From an uncultured Paracoccaceae bacterium (GTDB lineage Bacteria; Pseudomonadota; Alphaproteobacteria; Rhodobacterales; Rhodobacteraceae), in contig CATOSB010000008.1 of assembly GCA_951812305.1 (NCBI GenBank), forward strand, positions 124,001 through 188,000: 64,000 nucleotides of DNA, given 5' to 3'. Positions 38,390 through 47,868 of this stretch are shown here, piece after piece. Made by a program: the position numbers and the translations under genes. The first letter of the stretch is position 1. Each line of letters begins with the position of its first letter. The notes beneath the pieces are model-generated. The model made no database searches. It saw only the letters and a program-made list of their open reading frames with translations, and was not told the DNA's origin.

Positions 38390-39385
38390 TCAATCGTCGG
38401 TACAGGTTTGAACCGTCTTGGCAATCCGTCTGATCAACGCCTCGTAAAGCTCTGGCCCCGGTTCCAATCCCATCCCAATCTGATCAAGGTCTGCAATCTT
38501 GGATCCATCCTTGCCTAGTTGCTCCAATGCACGCGCACCAACACCGTTTTGAGAAAACATACATACTTTATCTGCAAGATCCGCGCGCTCCCTGATTGTG
38601 GCCAATCTTGCCGCGCTCGCGGGTATGCTTTCACCGGTCGTGATGCCGCCTGCCCAATCGAGGCCAAAGCGGATCCAAAAATAAGCAAACGCGTCGTGAT
38701 GCGTGATCATTGCGGCGTTTTGAAAAGGCGCAAGATCTGTTTGCAGTTCACTGACCAAATTGGCCATTTGGCCGGAAAATCGTGCCGCGTTCTGATAATA
38801 GATTTCGCGATTGTCCGGGTCAAATTTGGAAAGAACCTGCGCCGTTTCCGTTGCAAGCCGGGCGGCATTCAACGGGTCCAGCCAGAGGTGTGGGTCAAAA
38901 TCACCGTGGCCGTGGCTGTGCATGTCTTCGTGCTGCTCGTTTTCGTCCACGTTGTTTTGCCCGCCGTCATCCTGCTCATGTTCTTTGACCTCGGGCGCGT
39001 CATCGCGACTCGCATTTCCTCCCTGAATACTCAGTTGAGTGAACCGGCCCTCGACCAGCATCGGCAGAGCGTGAAGTTCCAGCATTTCGATTTCTGCTTG
39101 AAGCGAACTGGCGGTGGTTTCAATTGCGCTCGCCAACCAAGGGGTCAATCCTTCGCCCACCCAAACCAGAACTTCGGAATTTGCCAATTCGGCTGCCTGA
39201 CTTGGCCGCAATTGAAAATGGTGCGGGTCCGCGCTTGCCGGCAACAACAAAGCTGGCTCGCCGACGCCAGACATGACATTCGCGACGATTGAGTGAACCG
39301 GTGCGATATCGGCAAGAACGCGGGGTGGGTCTGCACTGGCGGCACTGGCCGACAAAATCATGGCAAGGGTCAAAGCGAAACGCAT
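38390..39385 (-). CDS. znuA: Zinc ABC transporter, substrate-binding protein
   Basis: 331 aa from ATG 39385 (ribosome binding site AAGAGG). Signal peptide MRFALTLAMILSASAASA. Metal ligands in the expected places: ADPHHFQLRPSQA (first His), a His/Asp/Glu-rich flexible loop (residues about 130-165, with EQHEDMHSHGHGDFDPHLWL), ITHHDAFAYFWIRF and the C-terminal Asp. The loop is typical of zinc rather than manganese binders. Divergent from zur-znuCB across a Zur box, so zinc-repressed. Confidence 0.93.
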   Translation of the reverse strand: MRFALTLAMILSASAASADPPRVLADIAPVHSIVANVMSGVGEPALLLPASADPHHFQLRPSQAAELANSEVLVWVGEGLTPWLASAIETTASSLQAEIEMLELHALPMLVEGRFTQLSIQGGNASRDDAPEVKEHEQDDGGQNNVDENEQHEDMHSHGHGDFDPHLWLDPLNAARLATETAQVLSKFDPDNREIYYQNAARFSGQMANLVSELQTDLAPFQNAAMITHHDAFAYFWIRFGLDWAGGITTGESIPASAARLATIRERADLADKVCMFSQNGVGARALEQLGKDGSKIADLDQIGMGLEPGPELYEALIRRIAKTVQTCTDD

Positions 39386-39422
39386 AAGGGCCTCTTGTGG
39401 GCGGTGGGTGATTGGCATAAAT

Positions 39423-39440
39423 GTAATGTTATAACAATTC
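39423..39440. promoter_or_regulatory. Zur box in the znuA-zur divergent promoter
   Basis: GTAATGTTATAACAATTC is close to the alphaproteobacterial Zur consensus, an AT-rich dyad (AATGTTATAACATT type). It sits between the divergent starts of znuA (39385) and zur (39451), so zinc-loaded Zur would repress both units, including its own gene. Confidence 0.8.
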
Positions 39441-39450
39441 GGGAATTGCA

Positions 39451-39930
39451 ATGACCGATCAGCATCTCGCTTTCGCCAGCCATGATCACAGCGCCTGTTC
39501 GGGGGGCGTGATGGCCGAAGCCGAAGCCCAGTGTTCCGCCAAGGGCCTGCGATTGACACCCGTTCGGCGGCGAACGCTGGAGATATTGGCAGAAGCCCAC
39601 CGCGCGATGGGGGCTTATGAAGTGCTGGAAAGATTGTCGAAAGACGGCTTTGGTTCTCAACCGCCTGTGGCCTACAGGGCGTTGGAATTCTTAGTCGAAA
39701 ATGGTCTTGCTCACCGCATCCGGCGACTGAACGCCTTCACTGCGTGCACGCACTCGGCCGCGCCGCATTCCCCGGCCTTTTTCATCTGTCGCGAATGCGA
39801 TGCGGTTGCCGAGGCGCCAGCGGGCGAGATCCGCGAGACATTGGACGGCGCGGCCAGCAAAATCGGCTTTGTCGTTGAAAGGGTGAATTTGGAAATGTTG
39901 GGCCTGTGCCCAAGCTGCGCCAGCGCATGA
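39451..39930 (+). CDS. zur: Fur-family zinc uptake regulator
   Basis: 159 aa. Winged helix (LTPVRRRTLEILAEAHRAMG, AYEVLERLSK, PPVAYRALEFLVENGLAHRI) then the dimerisation domain with FICRECDAVAEA and a second Cys pair LGLCPSCASA for the structural zinc. His-rich N-terminus (HLAFASHDHSACSGG) is common in alphaproteobacterial Zur. Binds the box at 39423. Stop overlaps znuC start (ATGA). Confidence 0.93.
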   Translation: MTDQHLAFASHDHSACSGGVMAEAEAQCSAKGLRLTPVRRRTLEILAEAHRAMGAYEVLERLSKDGFGSQPPVAYRALEFLVENGLAHRIRRLNAFTACTHSAAPHSPAFFICRECDAVAEAPAGEIRETLDGAASKIGFVVERVNLEMLGLCPSCASA

Positions 39931-40658
39931 GCCTGATTTCAACCAAGGATATGACCCTGCGTTATTCCGGCCAGCCGGTGCTGGAACATGTCGATTTCAC
40001 CATTAAGCCGGGCGAGATCGTAACGCTGGTTGGGCCCAATGGCTCGGGCAAATCAACACTTGTGCGCGCGCTTCTGGGCGTTTTGAAACCGCAGGCCGGT
40101 TCGATCAGTCGCGAGCCAGGTTTGCAAATAGGTTATGTCCCTCAGCGGCTGGCGCTCGATGGGATGATGCCATTGACGGTCGCACGGTTCCTCTCGTTAC
40201 CGAAACGAAGAAGTTCGACAGCGATTACCGATGTATTGACGCGTGTTGGTGCGATGGGGTTGGAAACGAAGGACGTTGCTCAGTTGTCCGGCGGCCAGTT
40301 TCAGCGCATTTTGCTGGCGCGGGCGCTGCTGATGGAACCGCATATCCTGATCCTGGACGAGCCGACGCAGGGGCTGGACCCACCGGGGATCAGCGAATTC
40401 TATAGGCTAATCAATGAAATTCGCGATGAAACGGGCTGCGCGGTGTTGTTGGTCAGTCACGATTTGCATGTCGTGATGCGCGCTTCTGATCGGGTCGTCT
40501 GTCTGAACGGGCATGTGTGTTGCGAAGGTACGCCGCATGTGGTGCAAGCCGCACCGGAATACCGCGCACTGTTTGGTGATGAGGCTGAAGCGACACTGGC
40601 GCTTTACACCCATGCACATGATCACAGCCACGATCATCAACATGGCGAGGGCCACTGA
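39927..40658 (+). CDS. znuC: Zinc ABC transporter, ATP-binding protein
   Basis: 243 aa from ATG 39927. Walker A GPNGSGKST, Q-loop YVPQRLAL, signature QLSGGQFQR, Walker B HILILDEPTQGL, H-loop LLVSHDLH. The C-terminal His-rich tail (HAHDHSHDHQHGEGH) may store or deliver zinc. Second gene of zur-znuC-znuB; abuts znuB. Confidence 0.95.
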   Translation: MSLISTKDMTLRYSGQPVLEHVDFTIKPGEIVTLVGPNGSGKSTLVRALLGVLKPQAGSISREPGLQIGYVPQRLALDGMMPLTVARFLSLPKRRSSTAITDVLTRVGAMGLETKDVAQLSGGQFQRILLARALLMEPHILILDEPTQGLDPPGISEFYRLINEIRDETGCAVLLVSHDLHVVMRASDRVVCLNGHVCCEGTPHVVQAAPEYRALFGDEAEATLALYTHAHDHSHDHQHGEGH

Positions 40659-41441
40659 ATGCTACCCGAGTTCATGTTGCGTGCCTTTCTCGCGGGTGCC
40701 GGGGTTGCCTTGGCCGCCGGTCCGTTGGGGGCCTTTGTCGTTTGGCGCCGCATGGCGTATTTCAGTGATGCAACTGCGCACGCCGCACTGTTGGGTGTTG
40801 CGCTTGCAGTTGGGTTCTCTACCTCAGTTTTGCTGGGGACACTTGCCGTCGCGCTTGCAATCGGGTTCGCGATTTCGGGATTGGCACGAAGAGGCCACGC
40901 CGCCGACAGCACGTTGGGTGTTTTGAGCCACCTGTCGCTTGCCGCAGGTCTCGTCGCGGTCAGCCTGTTCGGAGGCACCCGCATTGATCTGACGAGTTTC
41001 CTGTTTGGCGATGTCCTTGCCGTTGGTTGGATGGATCTGGCCATCATTTGGTGTGGAGCAATTTTGGTTTCCGGGTTGATCGCGTTTCGCTGGCAGGCGC
41101 TTTTGACGGCGACCCTTAATGAAGAATTGGCAACGTCAGCCGGGTTCAATCCGGCGCGGGACCAAATGATTCTAACGCTGACATTGGCAATTGTTGTTGC
41201 CGTGGCGTTGAAAGTCGTCGGCGCGCTGCTGATAGGGGCGATGCTGTTGATCCCTGCGGTCGCTGCGCGGGCGTTTGCGCGCTCACCGGAAGTTATGGTG
41301 TTTATCGCAGTTTTGATCGGCGTGGCTTCAACCGGTCTTGGGTTGGGGTTGTCGTGGCAATGGGACACGCCTGCCGGCCCCAGCATCGTGGTTGCAGCAG
41401 GGGGGATTTACATTCTTTCGTTGTTGAGGCCACGGAGATAG
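40659..41441 (+). CDS. znuB: Zinc ABC transporter, permease
   Basis: 260 aa with about seven to eight hydrophobic helices, of the ABC-3 metal permease family: FLAGAGVALAAGPLGAFVVW, RRMAYFSDATAHAALLGVAL (the conserved S-D-x-x-x-H region), LKVVGALLIGAMLLIPAVAA (the conserved permease loop). Starts one base after znuC stop. Inner-membrane channel for zinc. Confidence 0.95.
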   Translation: MLPEFMLRAFLAGAGVALAAGPLGAFVVWRRMAYFSDATAHAALLGVALAVGFSTSVLLGTLAVALAIGFAISGLARRGHAADSTLGVLSHLSLAAGLVAVSLFGGTRIDLTSFLFGDVLAVGWMDLAIIWCGAILVSGLIAFRWQALLTATLNEELATSAGFNPARDQMILTLTLAIVVAVALKVVGALLIGAMLLIPAVAARAFARSPEVMVFIAVLIGVASTGLGLGLSWQWDTPAGPSIVVAAGGIYILSLLRPRR

Positions 41442-41513
41442 CCTCGAAACGGTTTGAGCTTATGCGAGATTCAGAAGGCCCGGGTCTTTGAAAGTTCCGG
41501 TTTGAACGGGTTG

Positions 41514-42281
41514 CTACGCTTCGGTCTCTTCAAGCAAAATCTCACTCAACCGCGCCGCACCGTGAAAAAGCGCCTCTTTTCGTTCCAACGCCTGACCAAT
41601 TGAAAGCCGCTGCACAGGGCCGTGAAAGGCCAGCGACGCCAGGTATTTGCCGTTTGGTTCCCGCACAGGCACTGCAATTGCGACCATACCTTCCATGAAT
41701 TCCTCGTCATCCACTGCAAAGCCGCGTTTTGCGATACGCTTGAGGTCTTCCAACAAGCTTTCGGCCGTTACGTGGGTTTTGGCGGTCAGGCGATCCAATT
41801 GTAGTGCATCAACGAACTTGGCCCGCGCCTTGGGTGGCATCGACGCCATATATGTCTTGCCGCTTGCCGTGCAATGAAACGGAACGCTAGAGCCGACCGG
41901 CAATTGAATGCGAAACGGCCAGTCGGTTTCAACCCGGTCAATATAGGACATCCCCGTTTCCACCGGCACAACGAAGTTCACCGTTTCACGGGTGCGACGT
42001 GCCACTTCCATAAGTACCTGATGGCGCGCAATGTGGTTGTTCGATGCAAAGAGCAGCCCTGTCGCCATTTGCCGCAACCTTCGGGCGGGAATGTATTTCC
42101 GCGTGTTTCCGGGGTGGGCGATATATCCCTCTGCCTCCAGCGTCGCGCATAATCTGTGGATGGTTTGCTTGGGCAGGCCAAGTTGGGAATTGATTTCCGT
42201 TGCCGTCATCGGTTGGTCGCTGTTTCCCAGAATCTCCAGAATTCGCAGCGTGCGCAAATTTGTTGGAACATGATCGGCCAT
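41514..42281 (-). CDS. IclR-family transcriptional regulator
   Basis: 255 aa from ATG 42281 (a longer start at 42314 exists but is not supported by a clear ribosome binding site). N-terminal winged helix TLRILEILGNSDQPMTATEI, NSQLGLPKQTIHRLCATLEA, EGYI, and an IclR effector domain (residues about 85-250; MSYIDRVETDWPFRIQLPVG, FHCTASGKTYMASMP, RGFAVDDEEFMEGMVAIAVP). Divergent from the GMC oxidoreductase with a 95-bp gap, so probably its regulator. The effector is unknown. Confidence 0.9.
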   Translation of the reverse strand: MADHVPTNLRTLRILEILGNSDQPMTATEINSQLGLPKQTIHRLCATLEAEGYIAHPGNTRKYIPARRLRQMATGLLFASNNHIARHQVLMEVARRTRETVNFVVPVETGMSYIDRVETDWPFRIQLPVGSSVPFHCTASGKTYMASMPPKARAKFVDALQLDRLTAKTHVTAESLLEDLKRIAKRGFAVDDEEFMEGMVAIAVPVREPNGKYLASLAFHGPVQRLSIGQALERKEALFHGAARLSEILLEETEA

Positions 42282-42340
42282 TTGAAGAGTCCACTTGCCT
42301 TCTTTCAGAATCACTGTAACGTGAAATTTGGCAAATAATC

Positions 42341-42361
42341 GAGACCAAAAGTCTCATTTTT
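42341..42361. promoter_or_regulatory. Dyad GAGAC/GTCTC in the iclR-GMC gap
   Basis: GAGACCAAAAGTCTC at 42341-42355 followed by ATTTTTTG. It could be an IclR operator overlapping the GMC leader or a small attenuator-like hairpin; it lies 22 bp upstream of the GMC start codon. Confidence 0.35.
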
Positions 42362-42376
42362 TGATAAAAAGGGAAG

Positions 42377-43984
42377 ATGGAAGCCGATTTCGTCGTCGTA
42401 GGTGCGGGGTCCGCGGGATGTGCCCTTGCCGCGCGCTTGTCAGAAAGCGGGCGGCATTCGGTGATTCTGCTGGAGGCCGGGGGCCGGGACACGAACCCGT
42501 GGATCCATATTCCGGTTGGTTATTTCAAAACCATGGGGAACCCGAAAACCGACTGGTGTTACGTGACTGAAGCGGATGAAGGGATCGCGGGGCGGTCAAT
42601 CGGCTGGCCACGTGGCCGGGTTCTGGGCGGGTCGAGTTCGATCAACGGTTTGCTTTATGTTCGTGGCCAGGCGCAGGATTATGACGGCTGGCGGCAAATG
42701 GGAAATGTCGGCTGGGGCTGGGACGATGTGCTGCCCTATTTCAAGCGTTCCGAAAGCTGGAAAGGTTTGAACGGCGACAAGGCATTGCGCGGCACCGACG
42801 GGCCGCTATCGGTGCAAGACAGCCGGCTGGAACGAAAGATCGTCGACTACTGGGTCGATGCGGCGGTGAACGCCGGATACAAGCGCAATCCTGACTATAA
42901 CGGCGCCGATCAGGAAGGCGTCGGGTATTGTCAGCAAACGATGTCCGGTGGGCGGCGCTGTTCTTCCGCGACGGCCTATCTGAAACCTGCGCGCGGGCGG
43001 CAAAACCTGACAATTGTGACGAATGCGCAGACCGAAAAGGTCATGATTTCCGACGGTCGCGCCACCGGTGTGATGGCCCGCGTCAATGGGCAGATGACCG
43101 AGATTAAGGCGCGCGCAGAGGTCGTACTTTCGACCGGAGCGATCGGCTCGCCGCAAATCCTGATGCTGAGCGGCATTGGCGACCCTGACGAGTTGTCAGA
43201 ACACGGCATTGAAACCCGCGTCGCGGCCCATGGAGTTGGCAAGAACCTGCAGGATCATCTTCAGGCGCGCCCGGTCTACAAAACCCAACTGTCGACGATG
43301 AACATCGAGACAAACAATATCTTCAAACAGGCAAAGATTGCGCTGCAATACATCGCGACGGGACGCGGGCCGATGACGCTTGCGGCCTCGCTGGGCACCG
43401 GTTTCCTGAAAACAGAAGATCATCTGGAAACCCCGGATATTCAGTTCCACATCCAGCCCTTCAGCGCGCAGAACCTCGGCAAAGGCCCGGTGCCGCACGA
43501 GTTTTCGGCTTTCACCGCATCGGTCCTGCAATTGCGCCCCGAAAGCGCGGGCCATCTGGAATTGCGGTCGGCCAGCATGGACGATCATCCAGCGATCCAT
43601 CCCAACTACCTCGCGACGGAAACTGACCGGCGAACGCTCGTAAAGGGTATCCAGATTGCCCGAAGGATTTCGCAGATAGAGCCGTTGGCGACGCATATTG
43701 TTGGCGAACACGATCCCGGCCCCGACATCGCGCTTGATGACTACGACGCGACCCTTGATTGGGCGCGGAAGACGGCTGTGACGATCTATCACCCCACAGG
43801 TACCTGCAAAATGGGCGACGACAAGATGGCGGTCGTCGATGCCCGCCTGCGCGTGCGTGGGGTCGACGGGCTGCGCGTGGCCGATGCCTCGATCATGCCC
43901 CAGATCGTATCGGGGAACACAAACGCGCCCTGCATCATGATTGGCGAAAAAGCCAGTGACCTGATTCTGGAGGACGCGCGATGA
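42377..43984 (+). CDS. GMC-family oxidoreductase (choline dehydrogenase-like)
   Basis: 535 aa. FAD-binding VVVGAGSAGCALAARLSES, then ILLEAGGRD; GMC signature 1 LGGSSSINGLLYVRG; signature 2 STGAIGSPQILMLSGIG; C-terminal YHPTGTCKMG (active His) and RVADASIMPQIVSGNTNAPC, IMIGEKASDLI. An alcohol dehydrogenase of the BetA type, but the substrate cannot be fixed from sequence. Neighbouring IclR regulator and TRAP transporter suggest a catabolic unit for a polyol or alkanol taken up by the TRAP system. Confidence 0.9.
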   Translation: MEADFVVVGAGSAGCALAARLSESGRHSVILLEAGGRDTNPWIHIPVGYFKTMGNPKTDWCYVTEADEGIAGRSIGWPRGRVLGGSSSINGLLYVRGQAQDYDGWRQMGNVGWGWDDVLPYFKRSESWKGLNGDKALRGTDGPLSVQDSRLERKIVDYWVDAAVNAGYKRNPDYNGADQEGVGYCQQTMSGGRRCSSATAYLKPARGRQNLTIVTNAQTEKVMISDGRATGVMARVNGQMTEIKARAEVVLSTGAIGSPQILMLSGIGDPDELSEHGIETRVAAHGVGKNLQDHLQARPVYKTQLSTMNIETNNIFKQAKIALQYIATGRGPMTLAASLGTGFLKTEDHLETPDIQFHIQPFSAQNLGKGPVPHEFSAFTASVLQLRPESAGHLELRSASMDDHPAIHPNYLATETDRRTLVKGIQIARRISQIEPLATHIVGEHDPGPDIALDDYDATLDWARKTAVTIYHPTGTCKMGDDKMAVVDARLRVRGVDGLRVADASIMPQIVSGNTNAPCIMIGEKASDLILEDAR

Positions 43985-44117
43985 GCGTCGTCCCCACGAA
44001 TACCGGCAACCCGCCGGATGAGTTGTGCCGTGACAAACGGCACGTGGCCGCCCCTTGGCCTTTGGGGGTCGGACTAATGAACAAGAAAAGGGTCATTCAC
44101 AAACTGGGAGGTAATCC

Positions 44118-45233
44118 ATGTTTAAACTAACAACTCTGACGAAGGGCATCACGGCTGCGGCTGTGGGTCTGACAGCGATGGCGTCCGCCGCGTTCGCGGA
44201 CAGCCATGGCAAAGTCCTTCGTATCCAGTCGGTTCTGCCGACAACAGCTGACGAAGTCGTCATGCTGAAAGCTTTCGGTGACGACGTTGCTGCCCTGACC
44301 GGCGGTTCACTGACCATCGAAGTTCTGCCTGCGGGTGCCGTTGTTGGCCCACGCGACATCATGGACGCGGTTGACGCCGGTCTGGTCGAAGGCGGCTTTG
44401 CCTGGACCCACTATTGGGGTGGCAAGCACGTTGCTGCCAACCTGTTCGGCGCACCTGTTGCCGGTGCCGGCGTTGGCATGGACAACATCGCGTTCCTGAG
44501 CTGGTTCCAGTTCGGCGGCGGCAAAGAGCTGTATGACCGTCTGTGGGACGAAATGGGCGTAAACGTCAAAGGCTTCATGCTGCAACCGGTTGGCCCGGAA
44601 GCCCTCGGCTGGTTCCCAAAGCCGATCGAAAGCATGGATGACTTCCGCCAGATGCGCTTCCGCGCGCCTCCGGGCATGGTTGGTGCTGCTTACGCTGACA
44701 TCGGTGTTCCTGCTGTTGCAATGGGCGGCGGTGACATCCTGCCGGCACTTGAAAAAGGCACAATCGACGCGGCTGAATGGTGCTGCCCCAAGCCTGACTC
44801 TGTGTTTGGTTTCCAGAAAGTGCTGAAGCACTACTATCTGCAAGGTCTGCACCAGGTTGTCGTGAACGCCGACATGTATGTAAACGGCGATTTCTACGAT
44901 GGTCTGACCGACCTTGAGAAGAAGGCTCTGGAAGTTGCGGCAACCGCGTCGCTCAGCAAGTCCATGTCCTATCGTATCTTTGAAAACGGCAAGGCGCTGA
45001 AGGACCTGACGGAAAACCACGGCGTCATCCTCGAAGATACCCCTGCTGACTACTTCACCGAGTACTCGGCAGCGGCTGCAAAGGCGCTTCAGGCTGCTGC
45101 AGATGAGAACGAGTTCTTCGCAGAAGTGTGGGCCTCGCAGCGCGCATTTGCAGTAGTGGCTGTTCCATTCTGGGCCGGTGCACAGACCTCGAACGCTGGT
45201 CTGGGCCGCGCATTTGCGGACACTTTGAAGTAA
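44118..45233 (+). CDS. TRAP transporter substrate-binding protein (DctP/TakP-type)
   Basis: 371 aa with signal peptide MFKLTTLTKGITAAAVGLTA then ASAAFADS. GWFPKPIESMDDFRQMRFRA and PPGMVGAAYADIGVPAVAMG, then GGGDILPALEKGTIDAAEWC, are the DctP ligand-binding regions with the conserved Arg (in MRFRAPPG). The EWC...P part resembles TakP-type binders of alpha-keto acids. Preceded by GGGAGGTAATCC. Followed by a terminator, then dctQM, so the binding protein is probably made in excess. Confidence 0.9.
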   Translation: MFKLTTLTKGITAAAVGLTAMASAAFADSHGKVLRIQSVLPTTADEVVMLKAFGDDVAALTGGSLTIEVLPAGAVVGPRDIMDAVDAGLVEGGFAWTHYWGGKHVAANLFGAPVAGAGVGMDNIAFLSWFQFGGGKELYDRLWDEMGVNVKGFMLQPVGPEALGWFPKPIESMDDFRQMRFRAPPGMVGAAYADIGVPAVAMGGGDILPALEKGTIDAAEWCCPKPDSVFGFQKVLKHYYLQGLHQVVVNADMYVNGDFYDGLTDLEKKALEVAATASLSKSMSYRIFENGKALKDLTENHGVILEDTPADYFTEYSAAAAKALQAAADENEFFAEVWASQRAFAVVAVPFWAGAQTSNAGLGRAFADTLK

Positions 45234-45243
45234 AATCAATCAG

Positions 45244-45279
45244 AACGGGCCCTTTCTGGGCCCGTTCGTTCTTTTTTTC
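45244..45279 (+). terminator. Rho-independent terminator after the TRAP binding protein
   Basis: AACGGGCCC (45244-45252), loop TTTCT, GGGCCCGTT (45258-45266), then CGTTCTTTTTTT. A strong stem and U-tract between dctP and dctQM; partial read-through would give the high P to low QM ratio usual for periplasmic-binding transporters. Confidence 0.9.
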
Positions 45280-45352
45280 CGAACACCACCTGCGGGCGTT
45301 TCGATAAAAAGAACGGGGATAACAAATCCACGTCCAGGGGAAGGATCGCCAC

Positions 45353-47818
45353 ATGGCCGACGAACCAAATCCAGAAGATCTGGAAATCGCCGACGAATTG
45401 ATCGCGGAACGCCGTGCCGAAGCCCCTGGAGAAACACCGCCGGATATGACGCCCTGGCAGCGCCCGATCACGGCAATCATCGACGTGATCAACTGGCGCG
45501 CGGGCCAGATCATTGCCCTTCTGATGGTGCCGTTGATTGCGGTTGTGGTGTACGAGGTTTTTATGCGCAACTCCTTCGCAATCCTGCAAAACGCAGGATT
45601 CGAAGAGCTCGCGCGTTCTTTCGGCCTTGGCCCTACACTCTGGGTTTATGACACCAGCCGGATGATTGCGGGCGTTTTGTTCATGGCCGCCGCCGGTTAC
45701 GGCCTGATGCGCGGCGTACATATTCGTGCGGACTTCCTTTACCGAAATTGGACTGACAAGACACAGGCAACGGTCGACGCCAGCCTTTATTTGCTGTTCT
45801 TCATGCCTTCGATGATCTTCTTTACAATCGTCTCGGCAGAATTCTGGTGGCTGGCCTATTCGCGTGGCGAGACGATGCAGATCGACAGCGCCTGGGGGCC
45901 CTTGCTGTGGCCTGCACGGACGGCAATGCCGGTTGGTGGGTTCCTGTTGATGCTGCAGGGTATTCCGGAAATCTTCCGCGCCTTCCACAAGATGGGCAAA
46001 GAGCGAGAGCGCATTTTCGTGCGCGCGTTGCCGATCTATCTGATCGCGTTGTTGTGGCTGGTCCTCGCCATCTTTGCCCCGAACGTGGTGCCCGGCGGCG
46101 AATGGTTCACCGAACTTATGAAGGCGCGTCCGGGGCTTGATAAACCCACAATCGGGTTGATCATGCTATTCGCGATGTTGTTCGTGATCTTTATCGGTTT
46201 CCCGATTTCCTTCACGCTGATCTTCCTTGCCTTTGTGTTCGGCATTTGGGGTGCGAATTTCAAACTCACGACGCTGTTGATGACGCTCAACACCAACTCC
46301 ACCATGCTGAACGACCAGCTGATGGCGGTGCCTTTGTTTGTCCTGATGGGTATCGTGATGGAGGCGGCCGGGTTGATGGAACGTCTGTTCGCCTCGATCC
46401 AGATGATCATGGCCCGCGTGCGCGGGGCGTTGTTCATCGCGGTTCTGATTGTGTCCACGATCTTTGCCGCAGCGACCGGTATCGTCGGTGCATCCGTGAC
46501 CTTGCTCGGCATCATGGCGGGCGCAACGATGAGCCGGTCCGGCTACAACGTGCAACTCGCTGCGGGCACCATCACGGCGGGTGGCACTCTTGGCATCCTG
46601 ATCCCACCGTCGATCATGCTGATCGTCATGGGGCCGGTGCTGGAGGTGTCCACGCTTGATCTCTTCCGCGGGGCATTCGTGCCCGGTGCGTTGCTGGCGT
46701 CGCTTTACCTGCTCTACACACTGGGTCGCTGCTGGCTGAACCCCGAACTTGGGCCGATCCTGTCAGAAGAGGATCAACCAGAGACGTCCAAATTCTATGG
46801 CGCAGAGGTCGCGTTGATTTGTTTTGGCGTCCTGACCGTTTGCCGCATCTTTGGCCTTGGCTTGGGTGGCACATTTGGTGGGCTGCTGCCATTTGGCGGG
46901 TTGATCGTTTTGGCCATCACTTTGGCAGTGGCCTATGCGGCCTACCGGCACCTGAATATCCTGCGGATCGTTGTGCCCGTCGCAATTCTCTTCCACCTCT
47001 ACATGGTCGTCGCCAGCATCGGCGAAAGCGGCGTTTCGACATGGTCGATTGTGTTTGCGGCCTTCATGGTCTTTTTGGCGTTCCTGGGACGCCCGATCTA
47101 CAACAAAGAAGCGGATGGCGGGTTCTATTTCGCTGGGCTTTGGGATGAATTTTTTGCCGGGTTGATGCCGCCCACGATCCTTATCTCTTTCGCGCTCGGT
47201 TCCATCCTGCTTGGCTTTGCGACACCTGCCGAAGCCGCAGCAATGGGTGCCTTTGGCGCGATCCTATTGTCGATCGGCTATCGCAAATTCACGATACCCA
47301 GCTTCTTTGACAGCCTGATCAAGGCGCTGGAAATCACGGTTCTGATCATGTTCCTCGTCGCGGCATCGAACTTCTTCGGCGCAGAATTCTCGGCACTTGG
47401 CACGCCCAAGATGCTGACAGAGCTGCTGTTGGGTCTCGATATGTCACCCTACATCATCCTTCTCTTGGTGATGGCGCTGATCTTCCTGCTGGGCTGGCCA
47501 TTGGAGTGGGTGCCGATTGTGCTGATCGTTGTCCCGATCCTTTTGCCAACGGTCGAAGCGCTTTCAGTGCATGGGTTGGAACGCTATGAGCTTATGGTCT
47601 GGTTCGGCATCCTTGTGGCGGTGAACCTGCAAACCGCGTGGCTCAGTCCACCGGTTGCGCTGTCGGCCTATTTCCTGAAAGGCGTGGTGCCGAACTGGGA
47701 TCTGAAAGACATCTACCTTGGCATGATGCAGTTCATGCTGGTGCAGCTGTTCGGCCTGATCCTTCTGTTCATCTTCCCGCAACTTGTGCTCTGGCTGCCG
47801 AAGGTGATGGGCGGTTAA
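45353..47818 (+). CDS. TRAP transporter fused DctQM permease
   Basis: 821 aa. Residues about 35-210 correspond to DctQ (four helices; IIALLMVPLIAVVVYEVFMR, SRMIAGVLFMAAAGYGLMRG then VHIRADFLYRNW). Residues about 215-821 are DctM with about 12 helices (GIVMEAAGLMERLFASIQMI, TAGGTLGILIPPSIMLIVMG, FGATPAEAAAMGAFGA-like GFATPAEAAAMGAFGAILLS). Fused QM proteins are common for TRAP systems of this type. Couples uptake to the sodium gradient. An extra segment near residues 470-590 is longer than in simple DctM. Confidence 0.92.
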   Translation: MADEPNPEDLEIADELIAERRAEAPGETPPDMTPWQRPITAIIDVINWRAGQIIALLMVPLIAVVVYEVFMRNSFAILQNAGFEELARSFGLGPTLWVYDTSRMIAGVLFMAAAGYGLMRGVHIRADFLYRNWTDKTQATVDASLYLLFFMPSMIFFTIVSAEFWWLAYSRGETMQIDSAWGPLLWPARTAMPVGGFLLMLQGIPEIFRAFHKMGKERERIFVRALPIYLIALLWLVLAIFAPNVVPGGEWFTELMKARPGLDKPTIGLIMLFAMLFVIFIGFPISFTLIFLAFVFGIWGANFKLTTLLMTLNTNSTMLNDQLMAVPLFVLMGIVMEAAGLMERLFASIQMIMARVRGALFIAVLIVSTIFAAATGIVGASVTLLGIMAGATMSRSGYNVQLAAGTITAGGTLGILIPPSIMLIVMGPVLEVSTLDLFRGAFVPGALLASLYLLYTLGRCWLNPELGPILSEEDQPETSKFYGAEVALICFGVLTVCRIFGLGLGGTFGGLLPFGGLIVLAITLAVAYAAYRHLNILRIVVPVAILFHLYMVVASIGESGVSTWSIVFAAFMVFLAFLGRPIYNKEADGGFYFAGLWDEFFAGLMPPTILISFALGSILLGFATPAEAAAMGAFGAILLSIGYRKFTIPSFFDSLIKALEITVLIMFLVAASNFFGAEFSALGTPKMLTELLLGLDMSPYIILLLVMALIFLLGWPLEWVPIVLIVVPILLPTVEALSVHGLERYELMVWFGILVAVNLQTAWLSPPVALSAYFLKGVVPNWDLKDIYLGMMQFMLVQLFGLILLFIFPQLVLWLPKVMGG

Positions 47819-47843
47819 CAACCGTACCAGATAGAACACGCAA

Positions 47844-47868
47844 ATCGCCGGGGCTTAGTTCCGGCGAT
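47844..47868. terminator. Hairpin between convergent dctQM and the ABC permease
   Basis: ATCGCCGG (47844-47851) and CCGGCGAT (47861-47868), an 8-bp stem whose loop contains the stop codon of the minus-strand permease. No U-tract; probably a bidirectional hairpin of moderate strength. Confidence 0.5.
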